Assembly: GCA_021163015.1 (NCBI GenBank)
Contig: JAGGXO010000148.1
Location: forward strand, 1 to 6,160
Direction: 5' to 3'
From: Candidatus Bipolaricaulota bacterium
Lineage (GTDB): Bacteria; Bipolaricaulota; Bipolaricaulia; UBA7950; UBA9294
Length of the DNA: 6,160 nt
Program-made: the position numbers and the translations under genes
Notes under the pieces: generated by a model
Databases searched by the model: none
Told to the model about the DNA's origin: nothing
The model's input: the letters and a program-made list of their open reading frames with translations, nothing else
Shown here: piece after piece, positions 5,795 to 6,160 of the stretch
Layout: each line of letters opens with the position of its first letter
Position numbering within the stretch: position 1 is the first letter of the stretch

Positions 5795-6160
5795 TTACTC
5801 CTTGGCTTCCTCTTTGTCGGCAAACGCCTTGTACCGCTCTTCCAGGGAAGCGATCTCCTTTGCTATGTGTTCGTGCCTCCTGACAAGCGTGGGTGGAATC
5901 TCTCTCCCGCGCTCGGTTAGGTAGCTGTAAATCGCTTCGTTGAGTGCATCGGCCGCTAGAGCTGAGCAGTGCATCTTTATCGGTGGGAGGCCGCCGAGTT
6001 CCTCCGCCACATCCTTGTTGGTGATTGCTATCGCCTGGTCGATCGTCTTCCCCTTAGCAATGTCAGAGACCATCGAGGAAGTGGCAATCGCGGCGGTACA
6101 GCCAAACGTCTCCCACGAGATATCGGAGATCACTTCGCGTCCCTGCTCGTCGTCTTCCAC
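5795..6160 (-). CDS. iscU: IscU/NifU-type Fe-S cluster assembly scaffold, C-terminal part (5' end outside window)
   Basis: Scaffold on which 2Fe-2S clusters are built from cysteine-desulfurase sulfur before transfer to client proteins; cytosolic. The frame is open to the right edge; the GTG at 6160-6158 is almost certainly an internal valine, because the family's first third, with the first ligand cysteine and its aspartate, is missing. In the 121 visible residues, TFGCTAAIATSS (18-29) carries the second ligand cysteine (C21) and LPPIKMHCS (58-66) carries the third (C65) together with the LPPxK motif that HscA-type chaperones recognise in IscU. A charged helical tail (about 82-121), rich in Glu, Lys and Arg and likely coiled coil, extends beyond the usual end of the IscU domain. 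The stop is TAA (5797-5795), nine bases before the Rrf2 start, so the two are in one operon. An upstream cysteine desulfurase is likely but not visible. Confidence 0.92.
   Translation of the reverse strand: MEDDEQGREVISDISWETFGCTAAIATSSMVSDIAKGKTIDQAIAITNKDVAEELGGLPPIKMHCSALAADALNEAIYSYLTERGREIPPTLVRRHEHIAKEIASLEERYKAFADKEEAKE

Noticed and set aside
6158..6160. GTG at the right edge as the start of the scaffold gene
   Set aside because: The family's N-terminal third with the first ligand cysteine would be missing, so this is an internal valine codon of a gene cut by the window.

Overview
This is an ordinary bacterial chromosomal segment, GC in the mid-50s per cent by eye, densely coded, with short gaps and frequent non-ATG starts (three of the five visible starts are TTG or GTG). 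The genes are housekeeping genes with recognisable family motifs. Nothing shown fixes the phylum, and I do not name one. I see no phage, transposon, CRISPR or RNA-gene signature.

Layout. On the + strand, positions 1-950 hold the C-terminal third of valyl-tRNA synthetase (valS). After one base comes folC (folylpolyglutamate synthase/dihydrofolate synthase, TTG start at 952). A 137-base gap follows that carries an extended -10-like promoter. Next is uppS (undecaprenyl diphosphate synthase, best start TTG at 2370), which overlaps cdsA (phosphatidate cytidylyltransferase) by four bases. After 34 bases comes a PrsW-family intramembrane protease (4023-4937). This + strand cluster joins translation and folate genes to an envelope-lipid set: UppS makes the C55 carrier for peptidoglycan, CdsA makes CDP-diacylglycerol for phospholipids, and PrsW is a membrane protease whose known relatives act in envelope-stress signalling.

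Positions 4938-5374 are a non-coding gap between convergent genes. It contains three separate phased arrays of short degenerate words (7, 7 and 9 bp periods) and then two hairpins that look like terminators.

On the - strand, entering from the right edge, is the C-terminal two-thirds of an IscU/NifU-type Fe-S scaffold (6160-5795). It is followed after nine bases by an Rrf2-family regulator (5785-5375) with three cysteines placed as in IscR. This suggests a Fe-S assembly operon whose sensor-regulator sits downstream of the scaffold.

The points most worth a second look are: prsW lying directly after uppS-cdsA, where many bacteria have dxr-rseP; the 11-bp-spaced direct repeat that replaces a Shine-Dalgarno before prsW; the short-word arrays in the convergent gap; and the downstream position of the Rrf2 gene. 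I found no convincing wholly new system.
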